Source: Burkholderiales bacterium UBA1834 (GTDB taxonomy: Bacteria; Pseudomonadota; Gammaproteobacteria; Burkholderiales; Burkholderiaceae_C). From it: a stretch of DNA of 19,477 bases. The notes below the pieces were generated by a model. The model was not told the origin of the DNA, did no database searches, and saw nothing but the letters and a program-made list of their open reading frames with translations. The stretch covers positions 2,668-22,144 of the forward strand of contig DDJC01000118.1 in the NCBI GenBank assembly GCA_002339015.1, given 5' to 3'. Numbering within the stretch: position 1 is the stretch's first letter; each line of letters begins with the position of its first letter. Positions 7,304-14,815 of the stretch are shown here, in pieces. The position numbers and the translations under genes are program-made.

Positions 7304-7667
7304 TCGAAACGAGGGAACGCCAAGAAAAGGGAGTGGGGGCGGCCACGGCCGCCTCCTCGCGAGGTATAAGCAGAATCAGAAAATTACCCGGCGCGATGCG
7401 CCTTTACAGGCCGGCTGAGGACGCAGTCGGCCTCCTTTTTATTTTCAAAGCCGAAATTGATGATTTCGGACATTGCGGGGTTGGTTCAGGCGAAGCGCGG
7501 CTGGAGGATTTAACATATCGCCCTGCATTCAGACGCGTCTGCCGCCCTGGCGGGCGCGTGCTGCTTCCCCATCAACCGATCAAACCGGCAGGCGTCCGGG
7601 ATGTCCGGCAGGAGTTGCGCCGACCCGGCCAGCCCCTGCGGGGCGTGAGCGCCAGCCAGGAAACGCC
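7304..7667. other. Non-coding stretch with several hairpins
   Basis: No gene is supported here. In order it holds a 10-bp hairpin without T-run (7335-7356), the palindrome CCTCGCGAGG (7355-7364), TATAAG (7365-7370), GGCGC-GAT-GCGCC (about 7390-7402), a terminator (7408-7445), CCGAAAT-TGATG-ATTTCGG (7451-7469), and then GC-rich leader sequence up to the FabH-like gene. An in-frame extension of that gene back to 7473 has no protein-like character. Confidence 0.5.
7408..7445 (+). terminator. Intrinsic terminator
   Basis: AGGCCGGCTG (7408-7417) pairs with CAGTCGGCCT (7424-7433), a 10-bp stem with one G-U pair and a 6-base loop, followed by CCTTTTTATTTT. It would end the ompA / glycine-zipper transcript or a small RNA starting near 7375. 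Confidence 0.85.
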
Positions 7668-8789
7668 ATGATCCCAGTCGTCATCAGCGGCACCGGCCTG
7701 TTCCGGCCAGAGCACACCATCACCAACGCCGAACTTGTGGCGTCGTTCAACACCTACGTCGAGCAATACAACGCGCAGCACGCTGCGCAGATTGCCGCCG
7801 GGGAGATGCAGGCCCTGGCGCCGTCCAGCGAAGAGTTCATCGAGAAGGCTTCCGGCATCAAGCAACGCTATGTGCTCGACAAGGACGGCATCCTGGATCC
7901 TTCGCGCATGTACCCGCGTTTTCAGGAACGCCCTGACGACCAGCTCTCGCTGATGGCGGAAATCGCCGCCGATGCCGGCCGCAAGGCCCTGGCCGCCGCC
8001 GGCAAGCAGCCCTCCGATGTCGACGCCGTGATCTGTTCGTCGGCCAACATGCAGCGTGCCTACCCGGCCATGGCCATTGAGATCCAGCAGGCGCTGGGTG
8101 CGGGCGGCTTCGGCTTTGACATGAACGTGGCGTGCTCGTCGGCTACTTTCGGCATCGAGCAGGCCGTGAACGCCGTGCGCTCGGGCACTGCACGTTGCGT
8201 GCTGATGGTCAACCCTGAAATCACCTCCGCCCACCAGGAGTGGCGCGACCGTGACTGCCACTTTATCTTCGGTGACGTGTGCACGGCGGTGGTGATCGAA
8301 CGCGCCGACACCGCCACGTCGGATGACCAGTGGGAAGTGCTGGGCACCAAGCTGGCCACGCAGTTCTCCAACAACATCCGCAACAACTTCGGTTTCATGA
8401 ACCGCAGCGAGGACAGCGACCCGAACGCCCGCGACAAGACCTTCCGCCAGGAAGGCCGCAAGGTGTTCAAGGAGGTGGTGCCCATCGCCGCGGCTCACAT
8501 CGAAGATCACCTCAAGACGCTGGGCCTGGAGAGCACCCAGGTCAGCCGCTACTGGTTGCACCAGGCCAACCAGGGCATGAACCAGTTCGTGATCAAGAAG
8601 CTGGTGGGCGCGGATGCCGGCGCTGACATCGCGCCGTTGATCCTGAATGAGTACGCCAACACGGCCTCGGCCGGTTCGGTGATCGCCTTCCATGAGTACC
8701 ACGATGATCTGACATCGGGTGACTACGGCGTGATCTGCTCCTTCGGCGCTGGCTACTCGGTGGGCAGCGTGGTGGTGCGCAAGCGCTGA
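7668..8789 (+). CDS. Beta-ketoacyl-ACP synthase III-like enzyme (FabH family)
   Basis: This 373-residue thiolase-fold enzyme would condense an acyl-CoA starter with malonyl-ACP in fatty-acid or related synthesis. The FabH triad is complete: Cys156 in NVACSSATFG, His298 in WLHQANQGMN, and Asn331 in NEYANTASAGS. The C-terminal SFGAGYSVGSVVV is the usual closing strand. It is about 50 residues longer than E. coli FabH (317), with extra residues at about 30-60 and 75-92, like the longer Pseudomonas type that accepts medium-chain acyl-CoA (assignment from memory). It stands alone, not in a fab cluster, so a salvage or specialised role is likelier than housekeeping FabH. AGGA precedes ATG 7668. Confidence 0.92.
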   Translation: MIPVVISGTGLFRPEHTITNAELVASFNTYVEQYNAQHAAQIAAGEMQALAPSSEEFIEKASGIKQRYVLDKDGILDPSRMYPRFQERPDDQLSLMAEIAADAGRKALAAAGKQPSDVDAVICSSANMQRAYPAMAIEIQQALGAGGFGFDMNVACSSATFGIEQAVNAVRSGTARCVLMVNPEITSAHQEWRDRDCHFIFGDVCTAVVIERADTATSDDQWEVLGTKLATQFSNNIRNNFGFMNRSEDSDPNARDKTFRQEGRKVFKEVVPIAAAHIEDHLKTLGLESTQVSRYWLHQANQGMNQFVIKKLVGADAGADIAPLILNEYANTASAGSVIAFHEYHDDLTSGDYGVICSFGAGYSVGSVVVRKR

Positions 8790-8790
8790 T

Positions 8791-9777
8791 TCACGGCCCT
8801 TTGTAAGCGCTGCGCCCCTGCCTCAGCGAGGCGGGTGGCGGCGACTTGGCCAGTGCGTCCAACCAGGGATCGCGGTCCAGCTTGCCACCAAAGCACGACA
8901 CCAGAAAATCGAGAAACACGCGCGTGCGGGCCGGGAGGTACTGCCGCGACGGGTAAGCCGCGTGGATCACGTAGTTGCGCTGCACGGGGATGTCGGCCAG
9001 CAGACGCACCAGGGTGCCGGCGCGCAGCGCATCGCCCAGCATGTAGCTCGGCAGGGCCACCACGCCCATGCCGGCCAGGGCCGCGGCCTTGAGCGTTTCC
9101 ACATGGTTCGAGGTGAGCGCCACCCGCATGGGCAGAGGCGTGCTCTCGCCGCTGGCGGTATTGCTCACAAACCATTCGCGTGGTGAGATGGGCGATACGG
9201 CCACCAGGCAATCGTGCTGCGACAGCTCGGCCGCGTTGCTCGGCTGGCCGTGCCGGGCGATGTAGGTGGGTGAGGCACAGATCACCACGTCTGTGCGGGC
9301 CAGCGGCCGGGCCACGAAGCCGCCTTCGAGCTGTTCGGTGTGCATCGTCATCAGCACGGACACGTCACAGCCTTCATCCAGCCCGCCGGCCGATGCGGGC
9401 GAGATCCAGTCCAGCGTGATGCCGGGATAGGCCTTGCGGAAGGTGCCCAATTGCCCGGCCAGCCAGACCGAGATGCTGGGCGGGATATAGACGCGCAGGT
9501 GCCCGGCGGGCTCGGCGGCCTGCGAGGCGGCGAGCGATTCGGCTTCGTCAACCTCGGTCAGGATGGTGCGCACGCGCTGCAGATAGGCCTGACCGATCTC
9601 GGTCAGGGCCAGGCGGCGCGTGGTGCGGTTGAGCAGGCGGGCGCCCAGGTGCGATTCCAGCTCGGCCACCAGGCGTGTGACCACGGCAGGGGCCAGGTCC
9701 AGCGCTCGTGCGGCGGCGGCGAAGCTGCCTTCGTCGATGACCCGGGCAAAGACACGCATGCTGCGGAGCTGGTCCAT
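8791..9777 (-). CDS. LysR-family transcriptional regulator
   Basis: This 328-residue protein has an N-terminal winged helix (about 1-60) with GSFAAAARALDLAPAVVTRLV and ARLLNRTTRRLALTEIG, the standard LysR pattern. A linker helix follows, then an effector-binding domain (about 90-295: HLRVYIPPSI, VVICASPTYI, GMGVVALPSYML). The last 25 residues are a charged tail beyond the family core. The gene converges on the FabH-like gene with a single base between the stop codons, and diverges from the DUF4148 gene. The 120-bp upstream gap is AT-rich for this genome. No Shine-Dalgarno sequence is obvious before the ATG. The effector is unknown; the closest family type is the CrgA/AaeR-like group common in Burkholderiales. 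Confidence 0.93.
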   Translation of the reverse strand: MDQLRSMRVFARVIDEGSFAAAARALDLAPAVVTRLVAELESHLGARLLNRTTRRLALTEIGQAYLQRVRTILTEVDEAESLAASQAAEPAGHLRVYIPPSISVWLAGQLGTFRKAYPGITLDWISPASAGGLDEGCDVSVLMTMHTEQLEGGFVARPLARTDVVICASPTYIARHGQPSNAAELSQHDCLVAVSPISPREWFVSNTASGESTPLPMRVALTSNHVETLKAAALAGMGVVALPSYMLGDALRAGTLVRLLADIPVQRNYVIHAAYPSRQYLPARTRVFLDFLVSCFGGKLDRDPWLDALAKSPPPASLRQGRSAYKGP

Positions 9778-9898
9778 GGCGGATTATTTAAAAATCAGCA
9801 ATGAACCATTTTATGCGTGGCGGTTTATTCGCGCAGGCGAAGTCAATACAGTGAACCCATCGATCGCTCAAGACCGACCCACCTGAAAGGAAACCGCC

Positions 9899-10174
9899 AT
9901 GAACACCCGTCTGACCCTCTCCGTTATGCTTGCTTCTTCCCTGCTGGCTGGTGGCGCTTTCGCTGCCGACACCGGCAAGGCCCTGACCCGCGCCGAAGTG
10001 CAGGCCGAGCTGGCCCAGGCCCGCGCCCAAGGCCCGCTGCCCAACGATCTGCCCGCCGGCTTCCAGGCCGCGGATGTGCAGTCTGCCAAGGCCGCCCCGG
10101 CTGTGCAGACCGCTGCGCCTGCCACCAAGGACACGACCGTGAGCGCTGCCGCCAACGTGCGCCGCGCCCAGTGA
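9899..10174 (+). CDS. DUF4148 exported small protein
   Basis: This 91-residue protein has a clear signal peptide (MNTRLTLSVMLASSLLAGGA, cut near AFAAD at about 23). The mature part starts LTRAEVQAELAQARAQGPLP, the recognisable core of DUF4148, a family of small periplasmic proteins largely confined to Burkholderiales, with no established function. The C-terminal half is Ala/Pro/Val-rich and probably unfolded. AAAGGA lies eight bases before the ATG. It is divergent from the LysR gene and could be its target; this is inference from position only. Confidence 0.88.
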   Translation: MNTRLTLSVMLASSLLAGGAFAADTGKALTRAEVQAELAQARAQGPLPNDLPAGFQAADVQSAKAAPAVQTAAPATKDTTVSAAANVRRAQ

Positions 10175-10315
10175 GCCACCATTCCAGGCGGCACCGTACG
10201 ATGGTGCTGCATTCGCCTCAGGCCGCCCGGCCTGAAGCGTCCGGCCCGAGTGATCCAGCCGACAAGGTTGGGCCGCCGGGCCGGTTTCTTGGGTGCGCGT
10301 GTTTGGTGTTCGGGC
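10175..10315. other. Convergent gap with hairpins
   Basis: This gap lies between the DUF4148 gene and the convergent acyltransferase gene. It holds GCACCGT-ACG-ATGGTGC (about 10195-10211) and TCAGGCCG-CC-CGGCCTGA (about 10217-10234). Neither is followed by a T-run. They may still act as weak transcription ends. Confidence 0.35.
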
Positions 10316-11629
10316 TCAGCGCGGCTGCGCGCGGCGCATGGCCTCGAGTTCGGGCTTGAGCGCGGTCAGGTGGATGTCCACCCCGCCGTCCATCTCCGGC
10401 GTCGGGATGATCATCAGCATGCGGAACACCACGCGCGTGGCGTCGTGCCAGCTGGGGCGGCCCGTGCCGAAATCGATCTCGTACATGGGGTAGTGGCTGC
10501 AGTTGTTGAGCACCAGCCCCCCATCGAGCGTGCGTCCGACGGAGCGCATCATCAGCTTGAGAATGCCCTTCGCCTGCCGGGCGCGCTCCATCAGGCCCAG
10601 GTAGCCGAGCAGATCCTCGTTGGTGAGGCTGTCGGCGGGCATGCGGCTTTTCAACGCAATGGCCGCCAGCGATTGGCTGTCCAGCTCATCGGCCGTGTAC
10701 ATCACCTCGCCATGGCCCAGCGCGTTGCCAAAGAAGTGCCGTGGCACGCGCAGGCGGCGCTTGTAGCGCAGGTCGATCACGTGGCCCAGGCAGCGGTCGC
10801 GGCGGTGCTGCCACAGCGGGTTCAGCACCTTCAGGCAGTGGGCCGTCACCAGCTCGGCGGTGGTTACGCCATCGGCATCCGGAAATTCGGCGCGTGCTTG
10901 ATGCTTCCATTGCTCGATGGTGGCGGCCGGGATGCGGAACACATCCTTGTCGATGCTGGCCAGGTGCTGCCAGCCCAGCCCGGCGTACATGCGGATGCGG
11001 TCACGCCAGCCCATCTCGTAGACATAGCCCCGCGTGTAGGGCGCTTCAAGATGGGCCTGGCCCAGCTCGATCAACTGCTCGCGCTCCATGGACCGATCCG
11101 GCACGTCTTCACCGCGGGCGCAGGCCGCCCAATCCACCATGAAGTGCCAGTAGGCCGTGCCGTCCATCACCGAATGCGCGGCCGTGTTGCTGAGGATGGC
11201 GCCGCCATCGGCGAACTGGTAGACATCGACCTCGAACAGCGGCTGGTTGTCCTTGAAGATGTTCCAGGGGTAGATGGGCGTGTGAAAGCCCTTGAGCAGT
11301 GGGTGCAGGTGGTTGTTGGGCCCATAGGCGGGCAGGGGGCCGTCGCACTGGTGCACCTTGAAGCGCACGCCAGCGTCGTTGCCCTCGATGCAGGGCAAGC
11401 CCTGCGCATCCTTGCGCATGCGGCCGCCGAGCAGCGGGTACTTGCCCAGCATCGTGGTGAGCGAACGCTGCAGGTTGGCCACATCCAGGCCCTTCGGGTA
11501 GACCTGCACGATGGGGATGCCCATGTGCGAGGTGAAGATGTCGATGCCCGAGACGCGCTGGGTGGCGCAGCGCACACCGCCTTTGAGCGTGGTGGTCGAG
11601 ACGATGCGTGAGGAAATCTTGGTGCTCAT
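10316..11629 (-). CDS. BAHD-type acyltransferase (transferase family PF02458)
   Basis: This 437-residue protein has the hallmark motifs of BAHD enzymes, which move an acyl group from CoA to an alcohol or amine. The catalytic HxxxD is His152-Asp156 (AHSVMDG), the structural DFGWG-like motif is DFGTG at 386-390 followed by RPSW, and the segment VIDLRYKRR...FFGNAL (about 284-304) matches the plant VDxR...YFGN pattern. PLLGGRM near 65-71 fits the conserved PLAGR region. Length equals plant members (430-460). These enzymes are common in plants and fungi and scarce in bacteria. No neighbour hints at the substrate; genes for a CoA-thioester supplier are absent. No good ribosome binding site precedes ATG 11629. 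Confidence 0.87.
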   Translation of the reverse strand: MSTKISSRIVSTTTLKGGVRCATQRVSGIDIFTSHMGIPIVQVYPKGLDVANLQRSLTTMLGKYPLLGGRMRKDAQGLPCIEGNDAGVRFKVHQCDGPLPAYGPNNHLHPLLKGFHTPIYPWNIFKDNQPLFEVDVYQFADGGAILSNTAAHSVMDGTAYWHFMVDWAACARGEDVPDRSMEREQLIELGQAHLEAPYTRGYVYEMGWRDRIRMYAGLGWQHLASIDKDVFRIPAATIEQWKHQARAEFPDADGVTTAELVTAHCLKVLNPLWQHRRDRCLGHVIDLRYKRRLRVPRHFFGNALGHGEVMYTADELDSQSLAAIALKSRMPADSLTNEDLLGYLGLMERARQAKGILKLMMRSVGRTLDGGLVLNNCSHYPMYEIDFGTGRPSWHDATRVVFRMLMIIPTPEMDGGVDIHLTALKPELEAMRRAQPR

Positions 11630-11676
11630 GGAAACAGCTGCTGCGGCGGGCCTGACCCAGGCCGAGCGGCCAATGT

Positions 11677-11694
11677 AGCGGCCTCAAGGCCGCT
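11677..11694. promoter_or_regulatory. 18-bp inverted repeat between acyltransferase and sbcB
   Basis: AGCGGCCT-CA-AGGCCGCT is perfect, with 8-bp arms. It lies 47 bp before the acyltransferase start and about 95 bp before sbcB. It may be an operator or only a GC-rich hairpin. Confidence 0.3.
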
Positions 11695-11789
11695 TGGGCC
11701 CCCGTGTTTGCCCAATGAATCTGCGCGTTTCCTGCAAACAGGGGGCACGGCGGCAGGTGGCGTGCCAGGTCTCGGGTATCGTGCGGGGC

Positions 11790-13235
11790 ATGAGCGATTT
11801 CACCTTTTTCTGGCACGACTACGAGACCTTCGGCATCGTGCCCCGCCGCGACCGTCCGTCGCAGTTCGCCGGGATCCGCACCGACGCCGACTTGAACGAG
11901 ATCGGCGAGCCGGTGATGGAGTACTGCCGCCCTGCGCCCGACTACCTGCCCGAGCCCGAATCCTGCCTGTTGACCGGCATCCTGCCGCAGACCTGCCTGG
12001 AAAAGGGCTTGCCCGAACATGCCTTCGCGGACCTGATCGAGCGTGAACTGGCGCGCGACAACACCATCGGCCTGGGCTACAACACCATCCGCTTCGACGA
12101 CGAGGTCACGCGCCATCTGTTCTGGCGCAATCTGATGGACCCGTACGCGCGCGAATGGCAGAACGGCTGCGGCCGCTGGGATCTGCTCGACGTGGTGCGC
12201 TGCACCTGGGCGCTGCGGCCAGAGGGCATCGAGTGGCCGCGCCATGACGATGGCCGCCCCTCCTTCAAGTTGGAGCACCTGACCCGGGCCAATGGCCTGC
12301 TGCACGAGGCGGCGCACGATGCCTTGTCTGACGTGCGCGCCACCATCGCGCTGGCCCGCCTGATCAAGCAGAAGCAACCGCGCCTGTGGGACTTCTGCCT
12401 GCGCCTGCGCAAGAAGGATGCGGTCGTGGCCGAGATGGGCGTGGGCAAGCCTTTTCTGCACATCTCTGGCATGTATGGCGTGGACAGGGGCTGTATCGGC
12501 GTGGTGTGGCCGTTGGCACCGCACCCCACCAACAAGAACGAGGTCATCGTGTGGGACCTCTGCCAGGACCCGGCCGAGCTGTTCACGCTGGACGCGGCCA
12601 CCATCCGCCAACGCATGTACACCAAGGCCGAGGACCTGCCCGAGGGTGTGAGCCGCCTGCCGATCAAGAGCGTTCACATCAACAAGTCGCCCATCGTGGT
12701 CGGCAACCTGAAGATGCTGAGCCCCGAGGTGGCCACGCGCTGGTCGATCGACCTGGACCAGGCCCTGCGCCATGCCGAGATCGCCGCGCTCAAGGGCGCC
12801 TCGATGGCCGGCATCTGGCCCGAAGTGTTTCAGCGGCCCAAAGCCGACCAGGTGCCCGACGTGGACGAAGACCTGTACGGCGGCTTCATCGGCCAGGAAG
12901 ACCGCCGCCTGCTGCAGCGCATCCGCGGCATGACGCCGACGCAACTGGCCGAGCGCCTGCTCGACCGCCAGCCCGCCTTCGCCGACGAGCGGCTGGAAGA
13001 GTTGCTGTTCCGCTGGCGCGCGCGCAACTTCCCGCATACGTTGAGCGAGCCCGAGCAGCAGCGCTGGGCGCAGCACTGCCAGGCCCGCCTGATCGAAGGG
13101 CAGGGCGGTGCACTCACGCTGGCCGGCTTCTTCGAGCGCATCGACAAGCTCAGCGAGCAACTCGCGGAAGACGACGAACGCGGCCAGGACATCCTGGGCG
13201 CCCTGTATGACTATGCCGAGCAGATCGCGCCCTGA
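11790..13235 (+). CDS. sbcB: Exodeoxyribonuclease I
   Basis: This 481-residue protein matches E. coli exonuclease I (475) along its whole length. It degrades single-stranded DNA 3' to 5' and acts in recombination and mismatch repair. The DEDDh exonuclease core is present: HDYETFG near the N-terminus (Asp and Glu ligands), GYNTIRFDDEV with the third Asp, and AHDALSDVRATIA with the catalytic His and last Asp. The middle SH3-like part (LVHINK equivalent SVHINKSPIV) and the C-terminal RARNFPHTLSEPEQQRW are also conserved. ATG 11790 was chosen because homology begins at once; only GGGG precedes it. ygjP follows after 19 bp. Confidence 0.97.
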   Translation: MSDFTFFWHDYETFGIVPRRDRPSQFAGIRTDADLNEIGEPVMEYCRPAPDYLPEPESCLLTGILPQTCLEKGLPEHAFADLIERELARDNTIGLGYNTIRFDDEVTRHLFWRNLMDPYAREWQNGCGRWDLLDVVRCTWALRPEGIEWPRHDDGRPSFKLEHLTRANGLLHEAAHDALSDVRATIALARLIKQKQPRLWDFCLRLRKKDAVVAEMGVGKPFLHISGMYGVDRGCIGVVWPLAPHPTNKNEVIVWDLCQDPAELFTLDAATIRQRMYTKAEDLPEGVSRLPIKSVHINKSPIVVGNLKMLSPEVATRWSIDLDQALRHAEIAALKGASMAGIWPEVFQRPKADQVPDVDEDLYGGFIGQEDRRLLQRIRGMTPTQLAERLLDRQPAFADERLEELLFRWRARNFPHTLSEPEQQRWAQHCQARLIEGQGGALTLAGFFERIDKLSEQLAEDDERGQDILGALYDYAEQIAP

Positions 13236-13254
13236 GCAGCCGCTGAGTCAAGCC

Positions 13255-13761
13255 ATGAGCAACGCCACCCCGCTGAAATATCTGGCGGGCTATCCCGAGC
13301 ACCTGCTGATGCAGGTACGCCAGTTGATCGACCAGGGCAAGCTGGTCGAGACCATCGCGCGCCGCTATCCCGAGCCGCACGAGGTGCGCACCGACAAGGC
13401 CCTGTACGACTACGTGATCGAGCTGAAGGAGCGTTACCTGCGCAAGGCCGACCCACTCAGCAAGGTAGCCTACGACAGCAAGCTCAAGGTGATCCAGCAC
13501 GCGCTGGGCACCCACACGGCGGTGTCGCGCGTGAAGGGCGGCAAGCTCAAGGCCAAGCGCGAGATCCGCGTGGCCAGCCTGTTCCGCGACGCGCCGGCCG
13601 ACTTCCTGAAGATGATCGTGGTGCACGAACTGGCCCACCTCAAGGAGCGTGAACACGACAAGGCCTTCTATGCCCTGTGCACGCACATGCAGCCCGATTA
13701 CCACCAGGTGGAGTTCGACCTGCGGCTCTACCTGACCGCCAAGGATCTGCCCGAGCGGTGA
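13255..13761 (+). CDS. ygjP: YgjP-like zinc metallopeptidase-fold protein (DUF45)
   Basis: This 168-residue protein is close to E. coli YgjP (about 167) over its whole length, including GYPEHLL, TDKALYDYV, HTAVSRVKGGKLKAK and PDYHQVEFDLRLYLT. HELAH at 124-128 with a further His at 134 (EREHDKAFY) forms a zinc-peptidase-type metal site. E. coli YgjP has been reported as a nucleotide pyrophosphatase, so whether it cuts peptides is uncertain. It follows sbcB by 19 bp and is probably in the same transcript. The gene starts at ATG 13255; longer in-frame extension overlaps sbcB and is not conserved in sense. Confidence 0.9.
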   Translation: MSNATPLKYLAGYPEHLLMQVRQLIDQGKLVETIARRYPEPHEVRTDKALYDYVIELKERYLRKADPLSKVAYDSKLKVIQHALGTHTAVSRVKGGKLKAKREIRVASLFRDAPADFLKMIVVHELAHLKEREHDKAFYALCTHMQPDYHQVEFDLRLYLTAKDLPER

Positions 13762-13776
13762 AGCTGCATTGGCGGC

Positions 13777-14520
13777 TCAGTCTTCGTTGATGGCTTCATC
13801 GCCACCCTGGGTGGCTGGCCTGACACCTTCACGCTGCCTCCGCGCCTGGGCCGCATCCATGGCATCGCGGGCCATGCTGTTCACCCAGGTCTCCAGCCCC
13901 TGCCATGCGTAGAGGTTGTACGTCAGCACCTCGTCGACAGGCTCCTTGAAGCCGTTGCGGGCCCATACCGTACCGACCTGGATGGCCATGCCCAGCAAGC
14001 CCCACATCAGCATCTCCAGGTTGAAACCGCGCTTGAGCCGCGGGTAGAGCGAGCGGGCGATGCCGGCGATCAGGGTGGCGTACTGCTCCAGGCTGCGCTG
14101 CACCTTCTCGGCGCTCTGGCGGTTTGCGCTGAAGGCGTCGATCAGCAGCACCTGGGCGCGGCGCGGATCTTCCTTGATGAAAGTGTAGAAGGCGTGCAGG
14201 CCGGCGCGGGCGATGGATTCCACCCCGCGTGGCGAGTCCTTCATGGCTTGCGCCACCCGCTGCAGCAGCAGCTCGCGCTGCCAGCGGTGCACGGCGTCGA
14301 AGGCGTCCTCGGTGTTGCGGAAGGATTCGTAGAAGTAGCGGTCGGTCAGGCGCGCCTGGGCGCAGATGTCGCGCATGGTGGTGCGCGCGATCCCGAGGGC
14401 GGCGAAGGCTTCGAAGGCGCCTTCCAGCAGCCGCTCATGACGTTGCTGACGTCGGGCCTGGGCGGACTCGCCCCGGTAGGCCCGCGAGGAAGGAGCGTCT
14501 GAACCGGGCGTTGACTTCAT
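13777..14520 (-). CDS. TetR-family transcriptional regulator
   Basis: This 247-residue protein has an N-terminal TetR helix-turn-helix at about 25-75 (RLLEGAFEAFAALGIARTTM, ICAQARLTDRYFYESF), followed by an all-helical ligand domain that includes YTFIKEDPRRAQVLLIDAF and a C-terminal hydrophobic helix around LEMLMWGLLGMAIQVG. The first 20 residues are Ser/Arg-rich. It diverges from the secreted lipase gene, and a palindrome lies between them, so it probably represses the lipase and itself in response to a lipid-like ligand (inference). ATG 14520 was chosen; the frame stays open to 14661 but that part has no TetR features. No clear ribosome binding site. Confidence 0.9.
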   Translation of the reverse strand: MKSTPGSDAPSSRAYRGESAQARRQQRHERLLEGAFEAFAALGIARTTMRDICAQARLTDRYFYESFRNTEDAFDAVHRWQRELLLQRVAQAMKDSPRGVESIARAGLHAFYTFIKEDPRRAQVLLIDAFSANRQSAEKVQRSLEQYATLIAGIARSLYPRLKRGFNLEMLMWGLLGMAIQVGTVWARNGFKEPVDEVLTYNLYAWQGLETWVNSMARDAMDAAQARRQREGVRPATQGGDEAINED

Positions 14521-14815
14521 GAACTGTGGGGTGGGAGGGGAGGCATCAAGCGCTGGTATATAGCCTGAATGGATCTCATTTGACCATAAATGGACAACAA
14601 ATGTTGTCTGCTCAGGGGCGGGTTTCCCCTGGAGCGCGGTGTCGCTCAGATGGCCCCGCATTCACGGGATTCGGACGGGGGGCCCTGTCGATCAGGCGGA
14701 AAACCCTTTGCGAAAGTGAAGTGTCAGTTCGTCAGAATTCGATGGACGATTTATCGATCGTCGGTAGTCGGCAATCGTTATCGATTTCCGAACCTCACTA
14801 GCCTGGAGAGACAAC
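14521..14815. promoter_or_regulatory. Divergent TetR / lipase regulatory region
   Basis: This 295-base gap holds a perfect 16-bp palindrome (14593-14608) and GACGAT-TTATCG-ATCGTC (14745-14762). AT-richer parts at about 14560-14605 and 14720-14790 could hold the two promoters. Short frames across the gap lack protein character. Confidence 0.5.
14593..14608. promoter_or_regulatory. Perfect 16-bp palindrome, candidate TetR operator
   Basis: GACAACA-AA-TGTTGTC has 7-bp arms. It lies 73 bp before the TetR start and about 207 bp before the lipase. Size and symmetry suit a TetR dimer. That it is this regulator's site is inference. Confidence 0.5.

Noticed and set aside
7572..8702. 376-residue minus-strand open frame opposite the FabH-like gene
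   Set aside because: It is antisense to a gene with an intact Cys-His-Asn triad and has no recognisable motif.
10250..11611. 453-residue plus-strand open frame opposite the acyltransferase
   Set aside because: It lies antisense to a gene with clear BAHD motifs. Its His/Gln/Gly-rich translation is typical of antisense frames in GC-rich DNA.
11109..13160. 683-residue minus-strand open frame opposite sbcB and into the acyltransferase
   Set aside because: It is antisense to sbcB, which is confidently identified. Its composition is shadow-like and it has no domain.
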